A stretch of DNA of 64,000 nucleotides, taken from positions 186,941,233 to 187,005,232 of the forward strand of contig NC_081415.1 in the NCBI RefSeq assembly GCF_030272615.1, written 5' to 3'. A program made the position numbers and the translations under genes. The notes beneath the pieces are model-generated. The model saw only the letters and a list, made by a program, of their open reading frames with translations. It searched no databases and had not been told where the DNA came from. Below are positions 22,610 through 34,025 of this stretch, piece after piece. Positions within the stretch are counted from its first letter, which is position 1, and every line of letters begins with the position of its first letter. The DNA is from Cryptomeria japonica. Taxonomy: Eukaryota > Streptophyta > Pinopsida > Cupressales > Cupressaceae.

Positions 22610-24558
22610 TCATTGGGTGCTCCCTTTGTCCTCCTCATCCCTACCATGTCTCAAGGATGCCGCCCCTCCTATCCCTGGTCCTAACTGTGGTGGTCTCATA
22701 GGTCCACTCACCCCCATGCTGCTCACTGACCTCCGAGAGCGTTGCCTGCTCTCTGTCCTCGATCGTGACCGATATGACGCTGCTCGCTGCTCTGGTGGAA
22801 CTGCACTATCATATAAAGTCCTCAAATGGTGCATCTCATCTCTAGCTTCTAATAACATCTATGCCATCTCACACGCACTAGCATCCCTAATCGACCTTAC
22901 ATACTTAGTCACTCTCTGCTTTGCTTGCTGTGCCTAGGCTATCACTGTATCTTGAGCCACTGTCAGTTTTCCTATCTCTGCTCTGTACCCCTATCCCTCT
23001 CAGTTGCCCACTACTCCTGCTCTGTCCTCAAGATAGCATTCTGTCTCTCTAATGTGGCAATGTAATCATGCCGACTCACTAGGGTGGCCCTGCATATCTC
23101 CATCTCCTCTATGCTAGCTGTCTCTTGCCCTATGGATATATCCTGCAATGACTCATGATCTGTTGGATCTAGCTCCTCTTGTTGCATGCACCTAGGACTT
23201 TCCTCATCCCCCTCGTCCTCATCTCCCTCATCCTCATCCTCCTCATCCTCTCCCTCCTCATCATCTCCCTCCTCATCATCTCCATCCTCATCATCTCCAT
23301 CCTCCTCATCTCCCTCATCATCATCCTCCTCATCTTCCTTGTCGTCATCCTCCTCCTCTCTAGCAAGTGGGAAGTCCTCCTGTCTCCTAGGTACCAGAAT
23401 ATCAGGATCCATCAATGGCACTGGCCGTCGTTGTGCAAACCATCACTCATACTCCTCTGTCATCTTGGCATCTACAACATCTAATCTCCAATCCCACTAT
23501 CTCCATTGCAGCTATATGAAGCTGACATATGCTATGCATGGCTGGATCATCCTCCCCCACTGACTCGTCTCTCTGTGGGATTGGGCAAAGTGTGCAGTCC
23601 TTGTCAGTACATCCTGCCTTTCTCCAAACTGTCATCTGACTCTCTCTGGCAGATACATCTGAATCACTCTCTGGCGATTCACTAGTCGCCCAATCAGGTA
23701 TCTCTCCTATCTTCAATATGGTAGCTCATCACCATCATCTGACCATCCAGGGCAATCAAGATATGTCCTCTAGGTGAAATCTCTCAACCTATCTAGCTCA
23801 TGTCGCCAATACAATATGTATCCGAATGGACCCCGTCTCAGTGCTCCCCTATAGCAGTACACATATGGTCGATGCGGTACTACCCGTCTCTCTGCAATCG
23901 GCCGACATATGGCTATGTGCTCAAATACCCATACCTGTAACAGTGTGACCCCACAGCTCAAAGTCTATACCCTCTGATACGCTATCTGATGCAACTAAAA
24001 ATATAGCATGGCAAGCACACAAGGGCCCCATGCGTATATAGTCCCCTCTGTCGCCATCCACTCTAACACTCTTCCCCATCCAATAGGGAATCCATGTCCT
24101 CGTCTGTCACCTGCTAATAGGCATGCTATAACCACTGCTATCACCACATATCGCCGGTCATACTTTGCTGCCATGGTCTCCCAGCGGATCTCCCTCTCTA
24201 TGATATCAAGGTCATCTGTGTCGCACTCAAATAATCTGCACAAAGAGTCTCTCCCTGTCGCTAGTTCATATACCACCATCTCCCCATGAATCGGAATGCA
24301 GAGGATACGCCACACATCCTCTAGTGTCATAGTCACCTCTTCAGTTGGAAGATGGAAGGAGGAAGTCTTTGAATGCCATCGCTCTGCCAATGCGGTGAGT
24401 AGTCCTGTGTTTGCCCTAATCTTGAGCATGCATGTGATATAGTATTATCCAAGTCCTGCTAATGTATCTTTGTCAATACTCCTGAGTCTGTATCGCAACA
24501 TGAAGTAGTCGGGTCTATTTTCCGACGTGATCAATGGATACTGTCGACTCTGCATCAT
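22610..24558 (-). pseudogene. Antisense PMD gene of LARD-1
   Basis: The likely start is the ATG pair at 24553-24558 (MMQSRQYPLITSENRPDYF). The PMD follows: GLLTALAERWHSKTSSFHLP, EVTMTLEDVWRILCIPIHG, GFPIGWGRVLEW, CGVTLLQVWVFEH and a DELPY...RYLIGR-type block near 23700. Next comes a long Asp/Glu-run linker (about 23180-23360), a coiled-coil part (TLERQNAILRTEQE and on), and an Arg/Ser-rich tail ending near 22612. A handful of in-frame stops and at least one frameshift near 23500 break it. It is the least damaged PMD copy in the window and the only one on the minus strand, because its host element is on the plus strand. In every element the PMD gene opposes the element. Confidence 0.85.
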
Positions 24559-24714
24559 AATTGGGGCACAATTTGTTAGTTTTAGGGTTATTTCCTAAGG
24601 GCTATATTTCTTGGTTTCATACACCAATCAAGGTTTTCTTATCTATTTTTGACCTATCCTACCCTTATCCCTCTTTTCAGGATCATCTACGCACTATTTT
24701 CGGTCAAATTAGAG

Positions 24715-24840
24715 TCATCAGTGCACATTTGCACTTGTGTACAATGTCTTGCACCTGTGCAGCATCAAGCTATGCCTGTGTACCTTACACAGGCATAGAA
24801 CACCCTTACACAAGCAAAGGATGCGCCCACACAGGTGCAG
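24715..24840 (+). repeat. Short motif array near the LARD-1 3' end
   Basis: Repeated cores of TTGCACCTGTG, TATGCCTGTGTA and inverted ACACAGGCATAG or ACACAGGTGCAG. It lies just outside the PMD gene start (in its promoter-side flank) and about 600 bases before the 3' LTR. The sense-strand core matches the array in the leader. Confidence 0.65.
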
Positions 24841-25338
24841 ATCCCCATTCTTCCCACCCCTATGGGCCTCGCAATGTCCCGCAAGTAAGTAAAATTCATG
24901 AAATTCGACACATGGGTTTTTGAGCTACATACCGCTACTCCCACGTCGTCTGATCGTCTATAGGTGCATACACATTCCCCAAGGTGATCTACCATTGGAA
25001 TGTTCACCATCTCTTTGCAAGGGTCCTTTTTCTAGAGCAACAATTCCTCCACTTTGGCCAGTGCAAATGAACTCTTTTCATTCTCTTTGTCTCCTATATA
25101 GCTCTTTGTCAGTACCTAGATGGACATGCATGCTCTCCATCTTATGGTGGTCGCGATCTTTTGCACCTTCCACTACTTGTCATTTGTGTATCCGAGCTCT
25201 GATCTTTCATCTGTTTGATCCTATCATTTTCTGTCATTCTTATCAATCAATTGGCCTCTTTTTTGGATTTTTCTGGCCAATTCCTCGAGGGGGCATGCAT
25301 ATGTCATTGTCATTGTCTGGGGCATTTTCATTATTGTT

Positions 25339-25384
25339 CTTTGAAACAATGCTTAGAATCACATTGTCTCAAAGAGGGGCAAAA
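25339..25384 (+). promoter_or_regulatory. LARD-1 polypurine tract with adjoining hairpin
   Basis: CTTTGAAACAATG (25339-25351) and CATTGTCTCAAAG (25362-25374) pair around a 10-base loop with a single mismatch. AAAGAGGGGCAAAA (25371-25384) continues from the stem into the 3' LTR. The purine tract is the primer for plus-strand synthesis. The stem is conserved in all Tat elements of the window. Confidence 0.9.
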
Positions 25385-26998
25385 TGTAGACGTCTAAAAA
25401 TGGTCAACGCTTGCGGAGTCATACTTTAACATTCGCGCATTGCCTTATTTTAGGGTTTTTGCATTGCATTAACATTTCTTCTATGTTGCGCACTTGGTCT
25501 TTATCATTTGTGAGCATCGAGTCCTTCTTCTACATTCCTCATTTTCATCGCTTTCAAATTAGGTCTTGTCGATAGCAATCTTCAGTCATGATTTTGGTCG
25601 ATCTTATCCTGTCGCATCATGGTGCATGCTCATTTATCATCATTTTGGACATCGTCAATCCTAATTGATGATAGAATTAGGGTTTTGTCCTCTTGTCAAT
25701 CTTTCAATCATCTTTTAGTAATTATTTGCGATTATCAACTTGTCAATCTTGTCATTTTGTGATTGATTCGTCATCGATCCTTGTCCCCTTGTCAATCTTG
25801 TCATTTTGCGATTGATTCGTCGTCAATCCTTGTCCCCTTGTCAATCTCGCCATTTTGCAATCGATTCGTCATCGATCCTTGTCCCCTTGTCAATCTCGTC
25901 ATTTTGCGATCGATTCGTCATCGATCCTTGTCCTTGTCAATCTTGTCATTTTGCGATCAATTTGTCATCGATCCTTGTCCTTTTGAATCATGTCAACTTG
26001 GATCAATTAGTCATTGTTCCTCGTCAATTAGTGCCTATCAATTTGATCTCCTTTTCAATCTTGGTCAACTTGTCATTGATTTTTGTCAACCAGTTTCAAT
26101 CATTTATCAACATTGGTCCTTTGTCAATCATAATCATGATCGAACCTACATTAATTTCTTGTTGTCTTGACCTAATTACTTGTCCTCTTATTTCTAGGGT
26201 TTTATGATTTGTTCATTTAATCCTTTTCTTCTTCTTGGTGGGTTAAATAAATCTATTTATTTAGTCCTGGGTCTCTTTCATGAATTAATTAGTGGATGAA
26301 AACCTATTAATTAATTTACCTAATTTCTATTTCATATTTTTCCTCAATTTTCCAATTTACTAATTTCTCCTAATTCCTAATTTCTATTTCTCCTATTTTC
26401 TTCAAATTTTCTAATTTTTTCCCCTAATTTTCTCCTATGTTTATGCTTCCATTTGTTGCAATCATGGAGGCTATTTTCTCTCTTCCCTTTTGTCATGGAA
26501 ATGGCACTTTAATCTTGTCATAATTTGTCATAATTTTTGTCAATCCATCTTGCATGTCAATTTTGTCATACTCCTTGCATAGAAAATTATCATTTATCAT
26601 AATTTTGTCATTCTTGATTTGAATTTCCTTTCAAATCTCTTCATGCTAATCTTGTCCTCTCTCCAATTTGTCTATAAATTGGATGATTTTCTTTAATGAA
26701 TCAATCAACCATGCTTCTAGTATCCTTATGCTACAATTTTCATCTTGTCAATCTTGCTTTCTTTCACACTCACATTTTGCACTTGCAGGTGACATCCACA
26801 AACAAAGTAATTTGAAGGAGAAAGAAGGACAATGGAGGAACAATGAAGGAGATACATGCTTTGGTTTGCATTTTATTTTAGTATTTCATCTTCATGCCTT
26901 TATTGAATGTTTTTAGGATTTTCTTATCATTGCAATCTAGTTTTTGTGGTTGAGCTAATTTAATATTGCTTTGATGTTTTTCCATTTTCCTATCTACA
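25385..26998 (+). repeat. LARD-1 3' LTR
   Basis: 1614 bases. Same ends and same internal 49-base repeat as the 5' LTR. It is slightly longer through small insertions, for example extra bases near 26135-26155 and 26365-26385. Differences from the 5' copy are scattered, many of them C/T or G/A. Confidence 0.95.
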
Positions 26999-27003
26999 GT
27001 AAC

Positions 27004-28353
27004 CAAAACTGTAAAACATGCAAACTCATAAACAGATAACATCACAACACATTCAACACTAGATTTAATGTGGAAACCCAAATAGGGAAAAACCACTGTG
27101 GGATTTTAGACCTACTAAGAAATATATTGTTCTAGAGTATGCTCGGTTAAAAGCAAATCCTGTTAAAGATTACAAAACACATTGGCATATGTGACTCGGT
27201 TAAGGGATTTCCCTCAGATCTGTTAGGATCTTCACTTTTTTAGAAGTGACCTTTTCAAAGGATTTCAAACACTAAACTAGAATGTTACCTTGCTAGAGGG
27301 TTTTACAAATAAGACTGTTAAGTCCACTCGGTTAAGAGATTTTCTGTCACTTTACAAAACAACAATAAGAAAAATATATCTGCAACTTCACATCTAAAAT
27401 GCTAAAGAAGATTCTTATTTCCTCAATACTTCCTAGTCATAGGACTTATCTTGTCCTTCTGCTGCGCTCTATACTCTGTTAATCAAACAGGTCTTCAAGC
27501 TTCTGTGCTCGGTAATCACTATGTAGCATCCCTGTGCTTACACTTGCTTGCATGCACTGTTTATCAACAATTCCTTATTTATAAACAATTACTAACCGCT
27601 GAATCTCCTTGATCACATTTCCCATGATCAATCATAGCCATCAAATCTTCAAACTTGACCAGGTTCAATGTATCCTTCGATCTGAAAATGTTTTACCTTG
27701 CCTAGGAACTTGCATACATTTATTGGAACTTGTGCTAGGGTATTGCGGTTCAATCTAAGATGTAGATCTTCCTGCCATAGATTAATTAACAAACTTCATT
27801 CATGACTTACCAATCATTTGATCAACTCTATCTCATCAGCTTCCTTCATTAATTAATGCTTTTATTCATCCAATGCATTCTATTACTGCTTGGTTGCAAC
27901 TCGGTAAATACTAAACTTTACTCGATAGACATTCTGCCTTCATTAACCAATAGCGATAACCTTAGGGTTTACCGACTAGGTTCTTTGCTCGGTGATATAG
28001 TATAGTATTACCTTACAATCAGCAACATATGTAGGATATCAAAAAAATCTAAACATCATGATCTCATCATTGTCTAACTCGGTAATAGTTGCTCATTGAA
28101 TAACTTATTTCTCCCCTTATTCATCACATTCTTTCTGTGTCTTTTACCAGCATCTTTATACTCATCAAATCATACTTCTTAAGATATGGCAACATCATAT
28201 TGAATTAGAAAATCACTTTCTTGACATCAATGACAAAATAATAATATTAAGACAGTAAACATCCTTAATCAGTTATATCCATAATCATCAACAACCTTCT
28301 CAATATCCTTGTTGAAATGCCAACAATCTCTCATTGTAAAAGGAATTCCAACA
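27004..28353 (-). mobile_element. CopLTR-2, second part
   Basis: Continues the solo LTR split by LARD-1. It aligns with CopLTR-3 from its GTGGAAACCCAAATAGGG block (about 27070) through TATGCTCGGTTAAAAGCAAA to the end GAATTCCAACA. The flanking AGGCT (28354-28358) pairs with ATGCT at 13938-13942. Short possible ORFs in it have no similarity and were ignored. Confidence 0.8.
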
Positions 28354-28358
28354 AGGCT

Positions 28359-28902
28359 TAGTAGGCTCATGTAGTGACAGGAGTAGCCACAGGAGTAGCC
28401 ACAAGGATAGGGTGAGGGGAGAGAGGAGGAGGATGAGTTACTATCCTTGAGGGAGATATGTCAGGGACATACAGATGAGATCCAGGATCTAGAGAGGGAG
28501 ACAACTAGACTTAGGAGACAGCTGAGGGATACTGAGCAGGAAAGGGATTAGGCTATTCAATGCTATACAAAGGCTGAGATAGCACTATGGACAGGGAGGT
28601 AGGCAGCAGAGGACATAGGGGTAGGATACATCTATGTTCTACAAGAAGGGGAGGAGATAGCCTACTCATGAGACTTGTATTATGGAGTAGTGCCACCAGA
28701 TTAGCGGGCTAGGAGCTTCTAGAGACCATCACAAATGACGATGACCTCTGGAGGGAGAGACAGGAGACAGGCGTCTAGTGGTGGGGTCATGGGTCCTCCA
28801 CCACCACCAGATAGAAGGGGTAGGAGAGATGATCCTGGGGTGGGTCCTTCCAGGGCTCAGACTCTGTTGAGGCCAGCCAGCTTCGAGGGAGGGAGTTCAT
28901 GA
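28359..28902 (+). pseudogene. Antisense PMD gene of Tat-1, C-terminal part
   Basis: Continues the gene broken at 13942. It encodes a coiled-coil stretch (DEIQDLERETTRLRRQLRDT, near 28470-28530) and then, after several stops, the conserved tail SSGGVMGPPPPPDRRGRRDD and a stop at 28900-28902. The tail matches the same position in Tat-2 and Tat-3, which confirms that the two halves belonged together before CopLTR-2 landed. Confidence 0.8.
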
Positions 28903-30380
28903 TAGCCTTAGAGGGCTCCCTATGTATCAGTTTTGTACCATTTGTATGATGACACCTTCGGATGATTGTAGCCATATGATTTTGACATCATTGTATCATG
29001 ACACTTATGATTTTTGAGATATATACATGAGAGGATTCATCCTTGTGGTAGCTACATGCATGTGTACCTATGTGATGCTTATGATATGGATGCAAATATT
29101 TTCATGATGAAATGCAATATGTTTTGTTCTTTTATGTTTTTAATATGTTATGCATATGCAAATGTGAATGTATGAAATGCAGATGAATATGATAATGAAA
29201 ATAACTATTTACATGGTGAGAATGTAAAATGTGCTAATATGTGTTGTGTGCAGGATGTGATGCAATTGTGATATCTATATGTATGTATGAAATGCTAATA
29301 TGTGGTAATGTAGGTGGAAACTACATGAAATGCAAATATTTTTTGCATGTCATTATACTCAGTCATATGATAGCAGGCTACACGGACTCAAGAAGGAAGA
29401 TGGAGGTCAATCAAGAAAGGGGGATGAAAGATAGAAGATATGGAAGTGAAAGAGCTTCTTGTGCTATTATCATCATTGAGATTTATTATGGCAAATAGGC
29501 TATGAAAATCTAGATATATATTCGACCCAAAAGTCATTGTACCTGTTTGCATGGAGATTAGACAATCGCAAACAAGGAATGCCCTAGTTCACACTAGACT
29601 CTCAGTGTCCTCATATCCTTGGACTAGTTGTAGCATTACTAAGAGACAATCCATAGACAACAAAGAAAAATAGGTGATGATACCCCATCCTTGCCTTTCT
29701 AGTCTAAGACATCCTGGAGATAGAATCTCTAGTCAGAGACATCCTGGAAAAGCTAAAAGACATGTCACCAAAAAGATAAAATCAAAAGAAAACCAAGACA
29801 CGACACCAACATCCACTGTAGTCCTCAAGTTTAGTGTCTCTTGTCACTTGTATAAGTCTATTTGATTGTGGTCACAATGTTTTTGTTCACAAAAGGATAG
29901 ATAGAACTAAGCCATAATGTTGTCTGAGTCTGTTGAAAGATTTAATTTGTTGAAGCCCATTGTTGCTGTTGTGTCTCATTTGAAACTAACTGAATCCATG
30001 CAACTGATAATTTATTGTAGAGAAGAGAAAACTTTATTGCGGATTTACAATGCAAGTGTTTCTTTATTGTGGATTATGCGTGGATAGACTAAAAAAAACT
30101 GGAAGAAACTATACTCCTCAGAACGTGTGATGCTCTCAGTTCCACACCCATTACTAGATGTAGGGATTTCCTTAGCCACAGATAGGAGCTGATTTATTAT
30201 GGATGGAAAGGGGTGAAAAGGAATTTTTTTTTTTTATGAATGACTAACCAATCTTGGGTAGATCAATAACAAGCCATGATGGGAATGTGTAAAGTTTATT
30301 ATGGATGGAGAGGCTGTGAGTGTGTGCAAAGTGAAGGGATGAGAATGAATCCTGAAGGAGGGAGGAGCAATGTCTCTGCA
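28903..30380. other. Tat-1 region between PMD and pol 3' ends
   Basis: The PMD gene and pol converge on this stretch. Bases 28960-29340 are low-complexity, built from ATG, ATGAAATGCAAAT and GATGAT words. At 29695-29755 the words AGTCTAAGACATCCTGGA and AGTCAGAGACATCCTGGA repeat; a related TAGTCATAGACATCCTTGA occurs at the same place in Tat-2 and Tat-3. No gene or RNA was recognised. Confidence 0.6.
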
Positions 30381-30529
30381 CATGGTGCCGATGACCCAGT
30401 TTTCACCATGGTACTTGCCCAGGGCACCACCGAAGTGGTTTTCACTGTTGAACGAATTTATTTCTCTTGAATTTTTTGATTTTTTCAATTTTTTTGTGTC
30501 ACAAGGCGCCCGTTTGCCAGGATTTCACC
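30381..30529 (-). other. Nested hairpin motif, three copies (Tat-1)
   Basis: On the element strand: copy A (30381-30410) has an outer stem CATGGTG/CACCATG around AAAACTGGGTCATCGG. Copy B (30424-30445) has an inner stem CCAC/GTGG capped by TTCG after GTGAAAA. Copy C (30505-30529) reads GGTG-AAAT-CCTG-GCAAA-CGGG-CGCC. All keep a GTGAAA(A/T) start. They lie 70-200 bases downstream of the pol stop. Confidence 0.75.
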
Positions 30530-30592
30530 AAGTAACGATTTTTTATGTTTATGATTTTTTTTTTTTAATTTTTGTATTTTTGTATTTTTGAA

Positions 30593-32350
30593 TTAGGATA
30601 TTCTGACAATATATGTGTAAAACCTGCGAAGGTGCATGCTATTGATAGGATCCTCTAAATGTTCACCCTCTATGGTTGAGAGCTGATATGCATCAGATCC
30701 ATAGGCTATTGTAATCATGTAAGGACCAAGCCAATTTGGTTTGAACTTTCCCTTTTTCTCTCTGTCTTGCTGATTTTTAGGGTTTTCTTTGAGAAATAAG
30801 TCACCTACCTCAAATGTGCGAGGCTTAACCTTCTGATTGTAACTGCAACTCATTTGTTGTTGATAAGCCTTGAGATGATTAAAAGCATTTTTTCTTCGTT
30901 CATCCAATAGTTCTAGTTCCTATAAGTGAGAGACCCTGTAGTCTTCAACACTGATAATGTTTTGCAAAGAGACTCATAAAGATGGTAACTCGAACTCAAA
31001 AGGAAAGATAGCTTCAGTGCCATAGACAAGTGAATAAGGTGTGGCTCTTGTAGGTGTGTGAACACTTGTGCAATAAGCCCAAAGTGCGGGATTGAGTTGG
31101 ATATGCCAATTGCAGCCAGCGTCATCGACTGTCTTTTTGAGGATTTTAAGGATAGTTTTATTAGATGCCTCATCTTGATCGTTACCTTGGGGGTAATAGG
31201 GCATGGAGAAATGATGGGTAATATGGAAGTGAACACAAAGTTCACGAACATCTTGATTTTTGAAGGGAAGTCCGTTATCGGTGATGATGAAAATAGGAAT
31301 ACCGTACCGACAAATAATGTAGTTGAAAATGAATGTAGCAATCTATTTTCTAGTGACTTGTGTAAGAGGCATGACTTCAATCCATTTTGTGAAATACTCT
31401 GTGGCAGTGATAATGAATTTATGGCCATTTGAAGAAGGAGGGTGAATCTTGCCTATGAGATCGAGTCCCCACTGACACAAGGGCCAAGGAGTTGCAATTG
31501 GTTGAAGTTCTTGTGTTGGTGCATGAATAAGGTCTCCATGAATTTGACATTGCTTACATTTCTTGACAAACTGATATGAGTCTTTTTCCATATTGGGCCA
31601 GTAATATCCTGTCTTGATGAGTTTCTTGGCTAAGGTAGGACCACTAGAATGTGGACCACATATCCCTTCATGAACTTCGCATAATGTAATCTGAGCTTCA
31701 TCCCTTTCTAAATATCTAAGAAGAGTGTCATCTAGACCTCGACAGTAGAGGATATCAGCTAAAATGATGTACCGGGAAGATTGGCGAATGAAAGTGTGAT
31801 GTTGATTGCTGGATAAGTCAGGAGGAAGGATGTTGTTGTGAAGGTATGTGAAAATGGAACCGTACAACTGGGAATTAGGACCAACAACACATATCATCTC
31901 AGTAGGAGTGATCTCATACAAGGGAACCAAAAGGTTATCCACCAAGAACTCATAGCGGGTTTCATTTTGCGGTAGATCGATCGGCGAGGCAATAGTAGCC
32001 ATGGCATATGTGGCTCGATTCTACTCTCTTGGTATTTGCTCAAAGTTTAACTTCATGAAATGTTGCTTCAGATCATCCACCATTCTTTTGTAAGGCATTA
32101 ATTTTTCATCCTTTGTTTGGTAGTCATCAGTTGCTTGACGAATTACAACTTAAGAGTCCCCGAAAACATGAAGTTCTTGGATCTTCCACTGAACTGCAAT
32201 TCGTAATCCAGTTGTTAATGCCTCATATTCTGCTATGTTATTAGTGCAAGGAAATGATAATAGATATGATTTTGGAATGGAATCCCCTTGAGGTGTGATA
32301 AAGAGGATGCCAGCTCCTACACCATGTTGTGTGTATGAGTCGTCAAAGTA
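30593..32350 (-). pseudogene. pol: Tat-1 second RNase H and integrase
   Basis: From 32350 downward: an archaeal-type RNase H (LYFDDSYTQHGVGAGILF, CTNNIAEYEALTTGLR, ELHVFGDS; Asp, Glu and Asp of the active site visible), then a linker (QTKDEKLMPYKRMVDD). Integrase follows with an HHCC zinc finger (GPHSSGPTLAKKL...CKQCQIHG, about 31540-31680), a core with WGLDLIGKI, FIITDNGLPF and DEASNK (the D, D, E triad), and the C-terminal GPYMITIAYGSDAYQLS block ending at TGA/TAA 30593. Stops (for example at 31343 and near 30928) break it. Integrase inserts the DNA copy into the host genome. The second RNase H marks the Tat lineage. Confidence 0.92.
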
Positions 32351-32356
32351 TAGTTG

Positions 32357-33984
32357 TCAAGGCTTTGTGTGTGATACCGCCAAGATGGATTCATCTGGAA
32401 ATTCTGAAGTTAGAGGAGCATCATTTATCATAGAAGCATCTGCTAACTGATCTGCGATAGCTTGTCCTTTTATTTCTTTTTTGTCTACATATTCAATATC
32501 GAATTCACTCAAGAGAATAACCCATTTGGCTAATCGACCAGCACGTGTCACTTTATTGAGAAGGTACTTCAATGGATCAATCCTTGCGACCAACTTAGTT
32601 TTATGAGTTAGCATGTAGTGTCATAATTTCTATGAAGCAAAGACCACAGCGAGACATGCACGCTCAATTGGTGTGTAGTTTAGATCATAGCCTACCAAAG
32701 TATAATTGATGTAATAGACTGCCTTTTCTCTACCTGTAGCATCTTGTTGTGCTAAGAGTGCCCCTAGTGTTGTTGATGTAGCTGATATGTAAAGTAATAG
32801 GGGTTGTTCTAGAACTGGTGGCATCATGACTGGTGGATTCAGAAGATAATCTTTAAGTATCTAAAAATCCTGTTGACAATTATCATCCCATTTGAATTTG
32901 ATGTTTTTGTGTAGCAAGTGCTAAAAAGGATGACATTTATCTACAAGTTGTGCTATGGATCTTCGTATGGACTAGAGTCTCCCTTGCAAAGATCAAAGTT
33001 GACTGATATTCATGGTGGTGGCATCTCTAGGATTGCCTTGACTTTTGCTAGATCGGCTTCAATTCCTCTTTTTGAGACAATGAATCTCAAGAGCTTCCCG
33101 GAGATTACTCCAAAGACACATTTCTTAGGGTTTAGTTTTACTTTGTATTTTTCCAACCAATCAAAAATGACTGAAAGTATGTCCAAATGTGTATCTCTAT
33201 CTATTGATTTTCCCAAGAGGTCATCAACATAATCTTCCATAGTTACGTGCATAAGATCATGAAAGATAGTAGTCATGGATCTTTGATATGTAGCGCCTGC
33301 ATTCTTTAGCCCGTAGGGCATGACATTCTAGCAAAAAGTTCTCCAGGGACAAGTAAATGATGTGTTGTGCTGATCCTCGGATGCGATTTTGATTTGATTG
33401 TAACTAGAGAATTTGTCCATCAAAGATAACATTGCATGACCTGCTATGAGATCTACAATCAGGTTGATGTTTGGCAATGGAAAGTCATCCTTAGGACAAG
33501 CTTTGTTAATGTCTCTAAAATCTATACATATTCTGATGCTGCGATCGGGCTTACTGACTGGCACCAAGTTGGAGATCCATTCAAGATAATCAATTAGGCG
33601 TATGAATCCAACATCTAATAATTTTCCAAGTTTTTCCTTAACTAATAATGCCACTTGTGGATGCATCTTTCTCAGTTTTTGTTTTACTGGTTTTGCCAGT
33701 CCCAACATATCAGCATATGACCATGCAAAATTAATTTGTCGCTCTGTGAAGAAACTTATGAACTTTGGTCTTTCTGCCTCTATTAGAGATTGTGCCAGGA
33801 ATATGTTATATGGAATTTCTTCTGTACCAATGTTTGTTTTGATGGTCTCCTCTACTAACATAGATGATTTTTCTTCATATGATGTCAGGAGAATGTCGAG
33901 CCTTCCATCCTCGGGTGCCTTAAAGAGGTTTTCACCCTTAGATACATCCTTTCTTTTTAATTTTTTGGGGTCAAACAGTGCCAC
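32357..33984 (-). pseudogene. pol: Tat-1 reverse transcriptase and RNase H
   Basis: RT blocks in order: KQKLRKMHPQVALLVKEKLG, FIRLIDYLEWISNLVPVSK, RICIDFRDINKACPKDDFP, MPYGLKNAGATYQR, and EDYVDDLLGKS with the YxDD active site (about 33200). The connection and first RNase H follow (LLLYISATSTTLGALLAQQD, AVYYINYTLVGYDLNYTPIE, LLNKVTRAGRLAKWVILLSE). Stops near 33328, 33008 and 32628 and a decayed stretch around 32830-33000 inactivate it. Order and motifs are typical of Ty3/gypsy. No chromodomain was seen at the end of this pol, as expected for Tat. Confidence 0.93.
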
Positions 33985-34003
33985 AATGTGGTTTTCACCA
34001 TAG
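33976..34003 (-). other. Fourth Tat-1 copy of the nested hairpin motif
   Basis: On the element strand TATGGTG-AAAA-CCAC-ATT-GTGG-CACTG: an inner stem CCAC/GTGG and outer GTG/CAC, the same build as the copies after pol. It lies within the pol reading region, just before the codons MALFDPKK, so part of the match may simply be coding. Confidence 0.5.
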
Positions 34004-34025
34004 GACCCATGATTTGTTTTTATTT

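Larger units (their letters stand above)
14076..26998 (+). mobile_element. LARD-1: non-autonomous LTR retrotransposon with sense ORF and antisense PMD gene
   Basis: LTRs 14076-15657 and 25385-26998 (TGTAGACGTC...TATCTACA) enclose 9.7 kb and are flanked by GCAAC (14071-14075) and GTAAC (26999-27003). The polypurine tract AAAGAGGGGCAAAA abuts the 3' LTR, which fixes the plus orientation. No protease, reverse transcriptase, RNase H or integrase motif occurs anywhere inside. The interior holds one long decayed sense ORF (17613-20344) and a PMD gene on the opposite strand (22610-24558). After the 5' LTR, TTTTCTCGTGAACCCGAC sits where a primer site should be but lacks the usual TGG. Shared non-coding blocks tie it to Tat-1. 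Confidence 0.92.

Noticed and set aside
23011-23421. Strongly acidic ORF as a separate gene
   Set aside because: Its Asp/Glu run is the linker of the LARD-1 PMD gene: PMD motifs lie upstream and the coiled coil downstream on the same strand.
33602-34003. Plus-strand ORF of 133 codons
   Set aside because: It is antisense to Tat-1 reverse transcriptase with its conserved RT motifs.
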